DNA of 64,000 nucleotides from Shewanella aquimarina (lineage in GTDB: Bacteria > Pseudomonadota > Gammaproteobacteria > Enterobacterales > Shewanellaceae). The stretch spans positions 62,001-126,000 of the forward strand of contig NZ_JAKIKY010000014.1 of assembly GCF_023349185.1 (NCBI RefSeq), written 5' to 3'. The translations under genes were made by a program, and so were the position numbers. The notes beneath the pieces were generated by a model, which had not been told where the DNA came from, made no database searches, and worked only from the letters and a program-made list of their open reading frames with translations. This document shows, piece after piece, positions 1 to 9,798 of this stretch (position 1 is its first letter; each line of letters opens with the position of its first letter).

Positions 1-222
1 AACCAGGGCGCAGAGTCGCCAGGGCTGTTTGGTCATGTTCAGGGGCTGATAGGTGAGCGTCTCGACCTGCTGAAGCTTGGCGTTATAGGGGCTGCGCTGC
101 TGAAGTGACCAAGTATCTGCGGCGTAGGCGTGTGCCGATATTGCCAAACAGGCAGAGATCGCTAGGCCATTGAGGCAAAGATAAAAGGCGCTGAAAAAGG
201 GAGATTTATTATGCTTCACCAC
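1..222 (-). CDS. torT: TMAO-binding periplasmic sensor protein TorT (N-terminal part; gene runs off the window)
   Basis: Seventy-four codons are visible, from a GTG start to the window edge. The N-terminus reads as a signal peptide (hydrophobic stretch ending around SAHAYA-AD). The motif WRLCAL about 70 residues in matches the WKLCAL motif at the start of the mature E. coli TorT, a periplasmic binding protein that detects TMAO and passes the signal to the sensor kinase TorS. It diverges from torS with 67 bp between the starts, as in other tor loci. Two adjacent GTG codons (222 and 219) could each be the start; neither has a strong ribosome site. The identity rests on a short N-terminal match plus context. 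Confidence 0.8.
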   Translation of the reverse strand, partial: MVKHNKSPFFSAFYLCLNGLAISACLAISAHAYAADTWSLQQRSPYNAKLQQVETLTYQPLNMTKQPWRLCALV

Positions 223-289
223 GGGGCACTCAGTATAATGTAACCAGACGCATGTTATTGATTCATTGTAACAGTTAAACGGGAGCCAT

Positions 290-3200
290 GTGGGCGCTTT
301 ATCACTCTCAGGAAAAAGTTTAGTCGGCCGATTGATGCTGGCTTTCAGCCTACTGGCCCTGCTCTTACTTCTGCTGGTGAGCCTGGGCAGCATTTCCCTC
401 TATTGGGTGAAGATTGCCGACCAATATCTCTATGAAGAGGCGCTGCCCGCCTCTGAAGCCGCGCGCCAATTGATGCAGTCGGCCAATGTGCTGCAGGACA
501 ATGCCCAAGCGCTGGAGCGAGTCGAGGAGGAGGCGGAGCGCGCCTTTATCGGCCGCAAGCTATCCATCGAGAGCGGCAACCTGCTCGGCGCCATCGCTCG
601 TCTCAAGTCGCTGAATCTGCAAGGCGATAGTCACCTGGGGCCCAGGGCGGCGGAGATCATCCATGATCTCACTCAACTCGGGCATCAGGTGGGAGAGCGT
701 CTGGCGCTCGCCAAGCAGTTGAGGGGGGATGGCGAGGCCCTAGTGGACGCCTCCGGGCAGGCAATCGAGCTGCTGGAGGCGGAACTGGCCGTAGTCGATT
801 CGGCCGTGCTGGCCAAGCTGAGTCTGGCCTACCCCGAGGTTGCCGGTGCGACACAGAGTGGCTATCTGCTCGATACCATCATAGAGAAAGACCTCGATAT
901 ACAGGCGCGTCTCAATCGCGCCCTGGCCCTCATTCATCATCTGGCGCTGGTGGGTCAGCTACTGCAGTCGCCCGAGCAACATCTGGGCCTCACTAAGGTG
1001 CTGGTCAGCATGTCGCGGGTGGTGACTCAGCAGCCCGGCGGCGAATATCGATTGCAGCCGAGTGAGGCCCAGGGGGGCGCTCCAGGTAATGATGCCGTTA
1101 ACGCGTCAACCAGGGAGCAGAGCCGCGATCTGCTAACCACTCAGCCCGATCTGATGCCGCTCGAGCTGCTCAAGGGGGTGGTGCGCGATCCCGTGCGGGC
1201 GGCCGAGCTGGCCCATGAGTTAGATATCTTGCGCGGTGTCGGCGATAAGCTCATGCTGCAGCGCCGCTATGCCAAGGTGCTCGCCTCCCAGACGGCTCAA
1301 CTACAGCGGCTGAGCGATAAGCTGGGCCAGCTCAATACCCTGGTGGACTCGGCCATGAAGGCTCAGCAAACCCAGGCGGAGCAGGCGAGAGGCGATTTTT
1401 TACGTCAGCTCTTCTGGGCCAAGGCCGGGCTCTGGGGCACAGGCCTTGTGATGCTGGTGCTGATCCTGCTGGTGGTCTACCGGGTGATCTACAAGGGGAT
1501 CGCGCTGAGGCTGCATGAGGCGACCGATGCCCTGGCACGCCTTAGCAAGGGCGATACTCAGGTGGCGCTCGATCCCCATGGTGATGACGAGCTGACCGCC
1601 ATGGCCTCGGCCATCGATGCCTTTAAACAGAAGACAGATCATAATCAGCGTCTGCAGTCGGCGCTGCAGGAGACGGCCGATGAGCTATCGGCCCACAAGG
1701 CGTCGCTGGAGACCACGGTACAGAAGCGAACCCAGGAACTGGCCCAGGCCAATCGCCGCCTCGATGCCGAGGTTAAGGGCCATGCTCAGGCGAGACAGTT
1801 GGCCGAGTCGGCGGACAAGGCCAAGTCCCTCTTTTTGGCTACCATGAGCCATGAGATCCGCACTCCCCTCAACGGCCTGCTCGGCACCTTGACCCTGCTG
1901 GCCGAGTCACCCCTGCCGACGGCGCAGAAACAGATGCTCGCCCTGTCGCAGTACAGCGGCGCGCTGCTGCAGACGGTACTGAACGATATTCTCGATTTCT
2001 CCCGTCTGGAGCAGGGTAAGCTGACTAACGAGCTGCGCCCTGTGGCCATTAACGAGCTGCTTGATGAGGTGGTGGCCATCATGCTTGCCGGTGCGGGCAA
2101 CGCCGGTCTGTCGCTGCGCCTCGAGCGAGACCAGCTGCCCGAGTGGGTAAGCCTGGATGGCCCCAAGCTGCGTCAGGTGTTATTTAATCTGTTGGGCAAC
2201 GCCATCAAGTTTACCCCGGCAGGGGAGATCCGTCTCAGGGTACACCGCCAGGGGGAGCGCATCCATTTCGCGGTGAGCGATACCGGCCTAGGGATCCCCG
2301 AGGAGGTTATGCCGCGCCTGTTTACCGCCTATAGCGCCCAGCCCAACCAGGGGCGTAGCCGGGGCACCGGTCTGGGGCTAGCCATCAGCAAGGAGCTGGT
2401 CACCCTGATGGGGGCGAGCGATGAGGGGCTCTGGGTAGAGACTGAGGTGAACAAGGGCAGTACCTTCGGATTTAGCCTGCCGTTGATCGCCTGTGAGGCG
2501 CCTGCGCAGAGCACGACAGATATCGTCCCTCAGGTCGCGCCTAAGAGGGTGCTGGTGGTGGAGGATAATCAGGTCAATGCCATGGTGGCTCAGGGCTTCC
2601 TAGCTCATCTTGGTCATGAGGGGATATTGGTACCGAGTTGCGCCGAGGCGATGACGGTTTTCGAGGATAAAGAAGCGGGTTTTGATGCCGTGATGCTGGA
2701 TATTCAGCTTACCGACGGTTCAGGTATAGAGCTACTGAGCCGATTGCGTGCTAAGGCTGCCCCCGGTGTGCCCTTTGCCGCCTTTACCGCTCAGCTACAG
2801 CCTCAGGATCTTGAGCGTTATCGCGAGGTAGGCTTCGATGAGATCCTGGCCAAGCCATTGAACATGCAGGCCTTGATGCGCTGGTTGGGGCGGGCCTCGC
2901 AATCATCAAGCCCGCTATCTACAGCAACCAAAGCCACAGAAGTAATAGAAACAACAGAAGCCACCGAAGTCGCTAACGTCACGGCACAAATCACTGAGGA
3001 TGAAACGCCTAAGGCGTCGAAGGATGAGCATCCTCTGCTGGATAGCAATCAGTTCCAGGCGGATCTCGACTGCCTCGGCAAGGCGGCGATGACCGAGATG
3101 CTTAGCCTCTACCTAAGCTCCAGCGAGGCGCAGCTGACGCAACTTGAGGCATTAGTGGACGCTGTGGGAACAGACAGCAAGAATGAGACCAGTAGCAAGC

Positions 3201-3370
3201 TACTGCACGGCCTCAAGGGCAGCAGCGCCAACATGGGCATGCTCAGCATGACACGGCGCTGCCAACAACTGGAACATCAGGCGCTGCAGGCATCTGACAT
3301 TGCGGCGCTTAAACAGCTTTGGCATGAGTCGGTAGCCGCCTTCGAGACGCGGCTAGCCCAGGCGGTTTAA
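290..3370 (+). CDS. torS: TorS hybrid sensor histidine kinase for TMAO
   Basis: A membrane hybrid kinase of 1026 residues. In order: a transmembrane segment (about 15-38), a periplasmic sensor region (about 40-375), a second transmembrane segment (about 378-400), HAMP, a coiled coil, a HisKA domain with SHEIRTP (His521), an HATPase with DTGLGIP and GTGLGLAI, a receiver domain (EDN near 755, phospho-acceptor Asp804) and a C-terminal HPt domain with HGLKGSSAN (His973). This His-Asp-His relay architecture is that of TorS, which phosphorylates TorR. The linker between receiver and HPt is a Thr/Glu/Ala-rich repeat-like stretch (about residues 878-905). The start is GTG, because the overlapping ATG at 288 hits a stop after 11 codons. 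No torR is present in the window. Confidence 0.88.
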   Translation: MGALSLSGKSLVGRLMLAFSLLALLLLLLVSLGSISLYWVKIADQYLYEEALPASEAARQLMQSANVLQDNAQALERVEEEAERAFIGRKLSIESGNLLGAIARLKSLNLQGDSHLGPRAAEIIHDLTQLGHQVGERLALAKQLRGDGEALVDASGQAIELLEAELAVVDSAVLAKLSLAYPEVAGATQSGYLLDTIIEKDLDIQARLNRALALIHHLALVGQLLQSPEQHLGLTKVLVSMSRVVTQQPGGEYRLQPSEAQGGAPGNDAVNASTREQSRDLLTTQPDLMPLELLKGVVRDPVRAAELAHELDILRGVGDKLMLQRRYAKVLASQTAQLQRLSDKLGQLNTLVDSAMKAQQTQAEQARGDFLRQLFWAKAGLWGTGLVMLVLILLVVYRVIYKGIALRLHEATDALARLSKGDTQVALDPHGDDELTAMASAIDAFKQKTDHNQRLQSALQETADELSAHKASLETTVQKRTQELAQANRRLDAEVKGHAQARQLAESADKAKSLFLATMSHEIRTPLNGLLGTLTLLAESPLPTAQKQMLALSQYSGALLQTVLNDILDFSRLEQGKLTNELRPVAINELLDEVVAIMLAGAGNAGLSLRLERDQLPEWVSLDGPKLRQVLFNLLGNAIKFTPAGEIRLRVHRQGERIHFAVSDTGLGIPEEVMPRLFTAYSAQPNQGRSRGTGLGLAISKELVTLMGASDEGLWVETEVNKGSTFGFSLPLIACEAPAQSTTDIVPQVAPKRVLVVEDNQVNAMVAQGFLAHLGHEGILVPSCAEAMTVFEDKEAGFDAVMLDIQLTDGSGIELLSRLRAKAAPGVPFAAFTAQLQPQDLERYREVGFDEILAKPLNMQALMRWLGRASQSSSPLSTATKATEVIETTEATEVANVTAQITEDETPKASKDEHPLLDSNQFQADLDCLGKAAMTEMLSLYLSSSEAQLTQLEALVDAVGTDSKNETSSKLLHGLKGSSANMGMLSMTRRCQQLEHQALQASDIAALKQLWHESVAAFETRLAQAV

Positions 3371-3395
3371 CCTGCTCTGCACTGCCCCGCCGGGC

Positions 3396-3510
3396 GGGAA
3401 AATCTACTAGAGCTCTGGGGGAAATCTGCTACACTGCGCGCCTAATAGCGAGTCTAAGACCAAACCAATAGCAAACTATTTGCAACCATTAGCAACGATA
3501 GTCAACCTAA
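3396..3510. repeat. Degenerate short direct repeats between torS and the helicase gene
   Basis: Two copies of a GGGAAAATCTACTA-like unit lie at 3396-3409 and 3418-3431. They are followed by a roughly 10-bp periodic stretch (TAGCAA, TTGCAA, TAGCAA, AGTCAA) at about 3465-3510 that runs up to the helicase ribosome site. The repeats are seen directly; no function is evident. Confidence 0.5.
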
Positions 3511-3524
3511 GCGGGATCCTCACC

Positions 3525-4751
3525 ATGTTATTTTCTCAATTGTCTCTGCCGGCTCCCCTGCAACAGGCGCTAGAAGCGCTGGCGTTTCGCGAGGCGACTC
3601 AGATCCAGGCTGAGGCGATTCCCTTGGTGCTCGGCGGCGGGGATCTTATGGCATCGGCTCAGACGGGCACTGGCAAGACGGCGGCCTTCGCCTTGCCTAT
3701 CTTGGCGCACCTACTTGAACAAGAAGGTGAGGGGGCGTCCCCGGTTTCGCCAAAGGCGTTGGTGCTGGTGCCCACCCGTGAGCTGGCTGTGCAGGTGCAT
3801 CAGGGGATAGTGGATCTCGCGCGCTTCACCTCGCTGTCGGCGGGACTGGTTTATGGTGGTGTCAGCATAGACGCTCAGTGTCAGCAGCTCGCCAAGGGGG
3901 GAGAGCTGATAGTGGCTACTCCTGGCCGCCTGCTGGATCTGCACAGACGCGGCGCGGTTAAGCTGGATGCGATAGCGCATCTGGTGTTTGATGAGGCCGA
4001 CCGCATGTTGGACATGGGCTTTGCCGATGAGATAGCCCAGCTGATGGCCCTCTTGCCGAGCGAGCGTCAGACCCTGCTGTTTTCCGCCACCCTAGATGAC
4101 AAGGTACTCGAACTGAGTCATCGCTGGCTTAGGCAACCTAAACGCGTTGCGGTCAATGCGCAAAACAGTGCCAGCAAGGACGTCGAGCAGCGAGTCTATG
4201 CGGTGGACAGCGAGCGTAAGTTTGCCCTCTTGTCGCACCTGATCAACAAGGGCGATTGGCAGCGGGTGTTGGTGTTTAGTCGCAAGAAGGTCGCCGCCGA
4301 TAAGCTGGCTGCGCGCCTGAGTGAGCAAGGCATAGCGGCCAAGGCGTTTCATGGGGATCTGGGCCAGGGCGCCCGCGAGCAGGTGCTCGGTGATTTCCGC
4401 AAGGGAGGCGTCAAGGTGCTGGTGGCCACAGATGTAGCGGCGCGGGGGATAGATATCGAGTCTCTCGACTATGTGGTCAACTATGAGCTGCCCTATGTGG
4501 CGCAGGACTATGTGCATCGTATCGGCCGTACCGGCCGGGCGGGTAAACAGGGGGTTGCAGTCACCCTCTATTGCGAGGAGGATGCCCTGCTGCTGGAGGA
4601 GATTGAGGCGCTGCTGGATAAGCGTCTGCCTCAGCAATGGTTACCCGGTTTCGAGCCGGATCTTACCAAGGCGGATCCCAATCCCCGTCGTCATGGCAAG
4701 GCAGCGCAGAAACGCCGCGCCAAGCGGCGCGGCCAGGATAGCAGACGCTAG
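3525..4751 (+). CDS. DEAD-box ATP-dependent RNA helicase, RhlE-like
   Basis: About 408 residues from ATG 3525; a longer frame from 3480 begins in repeat-rich leader sequence and is rejected. Conserved motifs in order: Q motif with QIQAEAIP, Walker A AQTGTGKT, PTRELAVQ, TPGRLLD, DEADRMLDMGF, SAT, HGDLGQGAREQ, VATDVAARGIDI and HRIGRTGRAG. A basic Arg/Lys-rich tail ends the protein, as in RhlE-group helicases that remodel RNA during ribosome assembly or decay. It lies between torS and the convergent torD and has no evident link to TMAO respiration. A paralogue is encoded at 38931-40256. The family is certain; the exact orthologue is not. Confidence 0.85.
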   Translation: MLFSQLSLPAPLQQALEALAFREATQIQAEAIPLVLGGGDLMASAQTGTGKTAAFALPILAHLLEQEGEGASPVSPKALVLVPTRELAVQVHQGIVDLARFTSLSAGLVYGGVSIDAQCQQLAKGGELIVATPGRLLDLHRRGAVKLDAIAHLVFDEADRMLDMGFADEIAQLMALLPSERQTLLFSATLDDKVLELSHRWLRQPKRVAVNAQNSASKDVEQRVYAVDSERKFALLSHLINKGDWQRVLVFSRKKVAADKLAARLSEQGIAAKAFHGDLGQGAREQVLGDFRKGGVKVLVATDVAARGIDIESLDYVVNYELPYVAQDYVHRIGRTGRAGKQGVAVTLYCEEDALLLEEIEALLDKRLPQQWLPGFEPDLTKADPNPRRHGKAAQKRRAKRRGQDSRR

Positions 4752-4779
4752 CTGCTAGCCGTTAACGTTAATATCAGGG

Positions 4780-5415
4780 TTAGGCCGAGAGCCCCTCACA
4801 GTCCTGGCGTACCCAGGTTTGGGTAAGCCTGGCGAGGGCCTGATAGAAGCGGCCGCTGTCTCTGTCACTCACCCGCATGGCAAACTCGGGTAACCAGGCA
4901 TCCAGGTACTGGGCGATAAAGGCCTGTTGGTCTTTATCGCCCAGGCGAGTGGCCTGCTGGGCGACATAGGCCAAGATCACCGCAATATGATCGGCGGGCT
5001 CGGGAAAGTCGCTCTGCACCTGTAGCTGACTCTGCATAAGCAGCGCCATCATTTCCTGATGCTGGTCGCCGAAGAGCAAAGGCTGCTCCTCGTCTTCCTT
5101 AGGCGTCAGATAGAGGCTGGCATAGGGATTGGCGCTCTGCTTGCCGCCCACCAGAAACAGGCCGCAATAGTCGGCGGCAAGGTTGAGCAGGGCGGGCTCA
5201 TCATTGAGGCCTGCCAGTACCTCCTGCAGGGTGTTAACCTCAGGTGCCAGCTCGGGAGCGGTGGCGAGCAGGTCAAAGAAGGCCTGCGCCTCGCTGCTTT
5301 GCAGGCAGGTCAGGCGCTGATGATCTATCTCTTTGGCAAACAGATCCGACAGCAGGCGGTAGACCCTGGCTCGCGCCTGGTTTTGCGCTGTTTGGTTAAT
5401 CGATGTTTGGTTCAT
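4780..5415 (-). CDS. torD: TorD, cytoplasmic chaperone for TMAO reductase
   Basis: A 211-residue, mostly helical protein of the TorD/DmsD family with the conserved region around YCGLFLVGGKQSANPYAS near residue 80-100. TorD binds the signal peptide and core of apo-TorA, helps insert the molybdenum cofactor and prevents premature export. It is the last gene of torECAD, starting 26 bp after the torA stop, with an AAAGGAG ribosome site before the ATG. The length is close to the 199 residues of E. coli TorD. Confidence 0.92.
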   Translation of the reverse strand: MNQTSINQTAQNQARARVYRLLSDLFAKEIDHQRLTCLQSSEAQAFFDLLATAPELAPEVNTLQEVLAGLNDEPALLNLAADYCGLFLVGGKQSANPYASLYLTPKEDEEQPLLFGDQHQEMMALLMQSQLQVQSDFPEPADHIAVILAYVAQQATRLGDKDQQAFIAQYLDAWLPEFAMRVSDRDSGRFYQALARLTQTWVRQDCEGLSA

Positions 5416-5441
5416 CTTGTTTCTCCTTTGACCCGGCCCTA

Positions 5442-7928
5442 TTAGCGGCCGATCTCTATGGGACCGCTAAAGGCGCTGACTTCAGGCACCTTGCCGCTGA
5501 ACTTCTCAAACTCCACCAGACAAGTGTAGGCGGCGCAGGCCTGTGCCAGCTTAGAGCTGCCGATATCCTGGGTCAGGGTGTTGGGGTCGCCATAACTACA
5601 CAGGGCGCCTATCTCGTTGCCGCCTTGCTTGCTGCCATCCTTGCCGACCGGGCCATACCAGGCGCCTTCGTGGATACGGATCACCCCCTGAGGGAAGCGG
5701 TTCGATACCCGGGCGCCCGCCAGTAGCTGACCCCTGTCGTTGAAGACGCGCACCAGATCGCCATCTTTGATGCCGCGAGCCTTGGCATCCAGCGGATTGA
5801 GGTAGACAGGTTCACGCCCCTGAACCGTATAGGTTTCACGGTATTGCTCCGATTCACACATCTGCGAGTGTAGACGTTGATCCGGGTGGCATGACTGCAT
5901 CCAGATGGGGTACTTGTCTGAGCCAGGGCCGCCGTGGCTGCGCTCGCTCTTCTCCATCCAGGTGGGGTGGCCAGGACAATCGTCGTAGTTAAACTGGGCG
6001 ATCTTACGGCTAAAGATCTCGATAAGGCCCGACGGTGTGCCCAGCGGGTTGATCTCGGGATCCTCTCTAAAATCGCTGTGACGTGTCCAGGGCTGGCCTT
6101 CGCCGAAGTGCACATAACCTTGCTGCCAGAAGGTGTCGAAGTCAGGCATCTCGAACTTACCGGCGTTGGCGGCCTTACATTCGTCGTAGAGCTTTCTCAG
6201 CCAATCCATCTCGGTCAGGCCGCGGGTATATTGCTTCTCTTTACCCATGAGCGCCGCGAAGCGGGTGAAGATCTCAAAGTCCGACAGGCTCTCGTACAGA
6301 GGTTCGACCATCTTCTGCATCGCCAGGACGCCGCGGTTGGCATAGCTGCCGTACACGTCGATGTCGTTGCGCTCGAAGGTGGTACAGGCCGGTAGTACTA
6401 TGTCAGAGAATCGACAGGTAGCCGTCCAGTTCACGTCTATGGTGACCACACATTCCAGCTTGTGGAAGGCGCGCTTCATCTTGTTTCTGTCCTGATGGTG
6501 GTTCCAGGGGTTGTTGCCCGAGAACACCATCATCTTGATGTCCGGGTAGGTGACCTTGTTACCGTTGGCATCTATCGTCTTGCCCGGCTCCAAGATGGCG
6601 TCGATCCAGCGCGCGACAGGGATAGTGCTGCTGGCGCCCTTGAAGTCACTGCTGTCAAATAGTGGCTTCTGACCCTCATCCAGGTTACGCGGGAAGGCGC
6701 CAGGCGCCGCCGCACCCGACGAAGGTACGCCTATGCTGGAGTAGTGGTGGCCGTAGCTGATACCGCCGCCGGGCAGGCCGATTTGGCCTATCATGGTGGC
6801 CAGTACCGCCGCCATCCAGTATGGCTGCTCGCCGTGTTGCTGGCGCTGAATACACCAGCCCATCATGAGTTGCGTGCGGCCCTTAGTCATCACCTTGGCC
6901 AGATCTTTGATGATCTCGACGCTCACCCCGGTGATCTTGCTGGCCCACTCAGGCGTCTTGGCAATGCCATCTTTCTCACCCATGAGGTATGGCAGGAACT
7001 CATCGAAGCCCAGGCTGTAGCCGTCGATGAAGGCCTTGTCGTGTAGCTCTTGAGTCACCATCTCGTGTGCGATACCCAGCATCAGGGCCACGTCTGTCTG
7101 TGGGTTGATGTAGAGCTGCTCACAGCCAAGGTACTTCTGGGTCTTGGTGACCACGGGATCTATGCTGATCACCCTGATCTTACCCTGGGCCACCTTCTCC
7201 TTGAGCTGCGCCAGATAGGCGTACGACTCGTGGGTCTCGGCGTTCCAGCCCACCTGCAGGTTCTTATAGGGGTCGTTCGACCAGAGGATGATGGTGTTGC
7301 TGTGCTCGAGGATCAGCGGCCAGGAGGTGCCCTGGGCGTAGACCTCGGTCGAGCCGAGCACGTAGGGCAGAATCGTCTGACCGGCGCCGGTGGAGTAGTC
7401 GCCGACCTTCTTGACGAAGTTACCGTGCATTCCTACCGCGCGCTGCATGTGGCTGGTGGAGGAGTGCAGCTGACCCGTGGCGCGCCAGCCGGTCTGACCC
7501 GCGTGTAGTCCGGATGGACCATATTTGGTCTGGACCTCATCTAATGAGTCCTTAAACAGCGACAGTGCCTTGTCCCAGGTGACACGCACGAAACGATAGT
7601 CGCCGCGCTCCTGGGTATTGCTCTTGTGCCCCTTGAGCAGGAAGTCGAGGCGCACCATAGGGTAGCGCACCCGCGACGGGTTATAGACCAGGCCCTTTAC
7701 CCCGTTAATCATGTCGGTTGGGTATTTATCCAGGTCGAAAGGAATTACCTTGTCGATGACGCCATTCTTGCGGGTCATCTTAAAGGCGCCGAAATGGGAG
7801 CCGGTAGTTTTCCACACCTCATCGGTTCTGGTGCTTGCCAGGGCGTTGAGCGGTGCCAACAGCGACGAGCCGCTTAGGGTGACATAGGAGCTGGCGGCGA
7901 GGCCTTTTAGAAAATCTCTTCTGTTCAT
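5442..7928 (-). CDS. torA: TorA, periplasmic trimethylamine N-oxide reductase (molybdopterin enzyme)
   Basis: An 828-residue molybdopterin oxidoreductase of the TMAO/DMSO reductase family. It begins with a Tat signal peptide ([10 protein letters not shown]; twin arginines 3-4) followed by a hydrophobic segment, so it is exported folded to the periplasm. Characteristic cofactor-binding segments include [20 protein letters not shown] near 355 and [14 protein letters not shown] near 470. It reduces TMAO to trimethylamine using electrons from TorC. It sits between torC (12 bp upstream) and torD (26 bp downstream) in one minus-strand operon. Confidence 0.96.
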   Translation of the reverse strand: MNRRDFLKGLAASSYVTLSGSSLLAPLNALASTRTDEVWKTTGSHFGAFKMTRKNGVIDKVIPFDLDKYPTDMINGVKGLVYNPSRVRYPMVRLDFLLKGHKSNTQERGDYRFVRVTWDKALSLFKDSLDEVQTKYGPSGLHAGQTGWRATGQLHSSTSHMQRAVGMHGNFVKKVGDYSTGAGQTILPYVLGSTEVYAQGTSWPLILEHSNTIILWSNDPYKNLQVGWNAETHESYAYLAQLKEKVAQGKIRVISIDPVVTKTQKYLGCEQLYINPQTDVALMLGIAHEMVTQELHDKAFIDGYSLGFDEFLPYLMGEKDGIAKTPEWASKITGVSVEIIKDLAKVMTKGRTQLMMGWCIQRQQHGEQPYWMAAVLATMIGQIGLPGGGISYGHHYSSIGVPSSGAAAPGAFPRNLDEGQKPLFDSSDFKGASSTIPVARWIDAILEPGKTIDANGNKVTYPDIKMMVFSGNNPWNHHQDRNKMKRAFHKLECVVTIDVNWTATCRFSDIVLPACTTFERNDIDVYGSYANRGVLAMQKMVEPLYESLSDFEIFTRFAALMGKEKQYTRGLTEMDWLRKLYDECKAANAGKFEMPDFDTFWQQGYVHFGEGQPWTRHSDFREDPEINPLGTPSGLIEIFSRKIAQFNYDDCPGHPTWMEKSERSHGGPGSDKYPIWMQSCHPDQRLHSQMCESEQYRETYTVQGREPVYLNPLDAKARGIKDGDLVRVFNDRGQLLAGARVSNRFPQGVIRIHEGAWYGPVGKDGSKQGGNEIGALCSYGDPNTLTQDIGSSKLAQACAAYTCLVEFEKFSGKVPEVSAFSGPIEIGR

Positions 7929-7940
7929 GATGCTATCCTG

Positions 7941-9119
7941 TTAGTGCGCTGACTTGTCGAAAGTGGATGAATGTTCTTGCAGGTACTTCTGCACCAATGC
8001 CTGGGTGTCCTGGTCCATGTTGACGAAGGCGATCATTCCCTGAAACATGCCAGGCCAGGTGTTGGCGTCGAAATGCGCCTCGTCGGGCTGGGTGTGACAC
8101 ACGCTGCAGCTACTGGAATAGGTGTCGCGGGCGTAGTCCCATAGTGGCTGCAGGTCTTTCACCAGATAGTCGCCATCCACCCAGATCTTGGCCTCGACGC
8201 GCTGCCAGGTCAGGCCGGTGAGCGGGTCTTGCTGCTCTTCGAACACTTCCATCACGCCTGGCTCTAAGGCGGCATCTTTTGAGAGCTGCGCCGAGAGGAT
8301 GTTCATGCCGAAATCGAAGTAGATCACTCGGCCTGCGCCTATCTTCTTGCGCCAGCCGTCGATGCCAACCTTGGCACGTTGGCCCTTGAGCTCAAGCACC
8401 TTTACCTTAGTGGCAATGTTGAGGGTGCCTGCCTCGACGTCGGTCTTCTCATTGAAAAACAGTGGCTTGGTCAGGGCGCTGAAGTAGTTCTCACCGATAA
8501 CCAGGCTGCTCTCGCCTGACCCCACCTGGGCGATAAGCTCAGGGGCGCGTGAGGTACCCATGTCGGGCAGCTTGTGGGCGATACCCTTGTGGCAGTCGAT
8601 ACAGCTCTGATCCAGCTCGGCGGCGCGTTTCATCTGTTTCTGGGCCAGCTTCGACATCTCGTCCCACTTCATCGAGTCATAGTTGTGGCAGTTCTTACAG
8701 GCGAGTGAGTTGTCGCGATCGAAACGTTTCCATTCGCGGCTCGCCATCTCCAGACGCTTGGCCTCGAACTTCTCTTCTGTGTTGACTGTCTGTAGCAGCC
8801 AACCCCACATGTCGTGAGAGGCCTCTATCTTGCGGCCAATCTTGCGGCTCCAGTTGTGGGGCACGTGGCAGTCTGGGCAGGTGGCGCGCACGCCTGAGTG
8901 ATTAGACCAATGCACAGTCTCTTGCAGCTCCTTGTAGGGCGTGCTTTCCATGCTGTGACAGCTGATGCAGAAGGCTTCGGTATTGGTCGCCTCGAGGGCA
9001 GTGTTAAAGCCGCCCCAAAAGATGATGCCCATCAGGAAGGCTGACAGGCTGATGGCGCCCAGGGTAAGGGTCTTGGCGGGTTTGTTGAGGGTACGCCAAA
9101 GGGTGATAAACCACTTCAT
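7941..9119 (-). CDS. torC: TorC, membrane-anchored pentahaem c-type cytochrome
   Basis: A 392-residue NapC/NirT-family cytochrome. An N-terminal membrane anchor (about residues 17-38) precedes four clustered CxxCH haem sites (CISCH, CPDCH, CKNCH, CIDCH). A C-terminal domain carries a fifth (CSVCH, near residue 340). That 4+1 arrangement is the TorC hallmark: the NapC-like part takes electrons from menaquinol and the C-terminal haem domain passes them to TorA. It is second in torECAD, 31 bp after torE. Confidence 0.95.
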   Translation of the reverse strand: MKWFITLWRTLNKPAKTLTLGAISLSAFLMGIIFWGGFNTALEATNTEAFCISCHSMESTPYKELQETVHWSNHSGVRATCPDCHVPHNWSRKIGRKIEASHDMWGWLLQTVNTEEKFEAKRLEMASREWKRFDRDNSLACKNCHNYDSMKWDEMSKLAQKQMKRAAELDQSCIDCHKGIAHKLPDMGTSRAPELIAQVGSGESSLVIGENYFSALTKPLFFNEKTDVEAGTLNIATKVKVLELKGQRAKVGIDGWRKKIGAGRVIYFDFGMNILSAQLSKDAALEPGVMEVFEEQQDPLTGLTWQRVEAKIWVDGDYLVKDLQPLWDYARDTYSSSCSVCHTQPDEAHFDANTWPGMFQGMIAFVNMDQDTQALVQKYLQEHSSTFDKSAH

Positions 9120-9150
9120 AGCAACATCCTTTCTCGAGTTTAGTAATGGG

Positions 9151-9321
9151 TTAATGGGCGACGACGCCGCCGAAGGCCTGGATCATCCAGATGATGAAGC
9201 CATAGGCGCTGATGCCTGTGATGGTCAGGATCGGGAAGAGCAGCAATATGATGAAGCCAAGGGCTTTGAGCTCTCTGGACTTATCCTGATCTCGCGTTTC
9301 GTTTATTGGGTGTGATGGCAT
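9151..9321 (-). CDS. torE: TorE, small NapE-like membrane protein
   Basis: A 56-residue frame, read directly from the sequence. It has a charged N-terminus with the motif RELKALGF, then one long hydrophobic helix (FIILLLFPILTITGI), then YGFIIWMIQAFGG, which resembles NapE/TorE proteins. The reading AAGAGAG 8 nt before the ATG fits a ribosome site. It is the first gene of the operon, as in other Shewanella torECAD clusters. The role in TMAO respiration is unclear; a single-pass inner-membrane accessory protein is the inference. Confidence 0.85.
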   Translation of the reverse strand: MPSHPINETRDQDKSRELKALGFIILLLFPILTITGISAYGFIIWMIQAFGGVVAH

Positions 9322-9414
9322 GACAGACTCTCTTAGTTGATCTTTGTCTATGCATGCATGGTAGAGAAGGGATGTGAATAGGGGTGATGCCTGGCATGAA
9401 CCAAGAGTGACAAG

Positions 9415-9434
9415 TTATGAAAAAATATGAATGA
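9415..9434 (-). promoter_or_regulatory. Probable TorR-binding site of torECAD
   Basis: On the minus strand two direct TTCATA hexamers are separated by exactly four bases (9416-9431). Equally, these are two abutting decamers resembling the E. coli tor box CTGTTCATAT. The site is about 95-115 bp upstream of torE, on the coding strand of the operon. A weaker half-like element (TGGTTCATGC, 9394-9403) lies nearer the gene. The match is seen; TorR binding is inferred. Confidence 0.65.
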
Positions 9435-9479
9435 AATGAGGTTGGATGAATTGCTTGGGTTCTCACCAGTATTAACTAG

Positions 9480-9493
9480 TTGATAATAAACAA
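9480..9493. promoter_or_regulatory. FNR/EtrA-like box upstream of torECAD
   Basis: TTGATAATAAACAA matches the FNR palindrome TTGAT-N4-ATCAA at 9 of 10 specified bases. It lies about 160 bp upstream of torE, beyond the TorR site. Anaerobic co-regulation is plausible, but the distance is large and the site could also act on another transcript. Confidence 0.4.
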
Positions 9494-9627
9494 GATAACT
9501 TAATGCCTTAGGTGGCGGAGATAGATTGAACTAGGACCTTGGATTCGAAAAAGGGGGCACTGGCGAAACTTGTACAAAAGTTTGGCGAATTGTTAGCTTG
9601 CTCTGGTTTATGCCACTCTCTTTGCTG

Positions 9628-9798
9628 TAGAATGCGCCGCCAACAAAGGCTGTGTTATGGGTAAGTGTTTGCTTACCTTAAAAGGTCGGTATCTCCTGGG
9701 GTACCGATTTGCAGGTCACGTTAGGGTACACCAATAAGTACTCAGTGGATCTCTCACCCACAGACATATGTCGTGGGGCTCTAACTTGCCACAGCCTT
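9628..9798 (+). ncRNA. Structured leader RNA of the purine permease gene (candidate riboswitch)
   Basis: A TAGAAT -10-like box at 9628-9633 predicts a transcript start near 9640. The leader is closed by a perfect 9-bp helix, AAGGCTGTG (9646-9654) with CACAGCCTT (9790-9798). Inside are four local hairpins: 9660-9665/9672-9677, 9686-9691/9702-9707, 9724-9729/9738-9743 (one G-U), and 9757-9765/9770-9777 with one bulged A. GTTAG (9720-9724) can also pair with CTAAC (9781-9785). No T-tract follows; the coding region starts 31 nt after the closing helix, with its ribosome site in between. It does not match purine, TPP, FMN, SAM, lysine or c-di-GMP riboswitch cores I can recall. The ligand is unknown. 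Confidence 0.6.

Noticed and set aside
288..326. ATG start for torS at 288
   Set aside because: That frame stops after 11 codons; GTG 290 opens the full-length kinase.
4092..4637. 181-codon antisense frame in the first helicase
   Set aside because: It is a shadow of conserved helicase motifs on the other strand, with no family resemblance.
9646..9798. Known purine, c-di-GMP (GEMM) or TPP riboswitch at the permease leader
   Set aside because: None of the conserved core sequences of those classes that I can recall is present, and the multi-hairpin layout differs.
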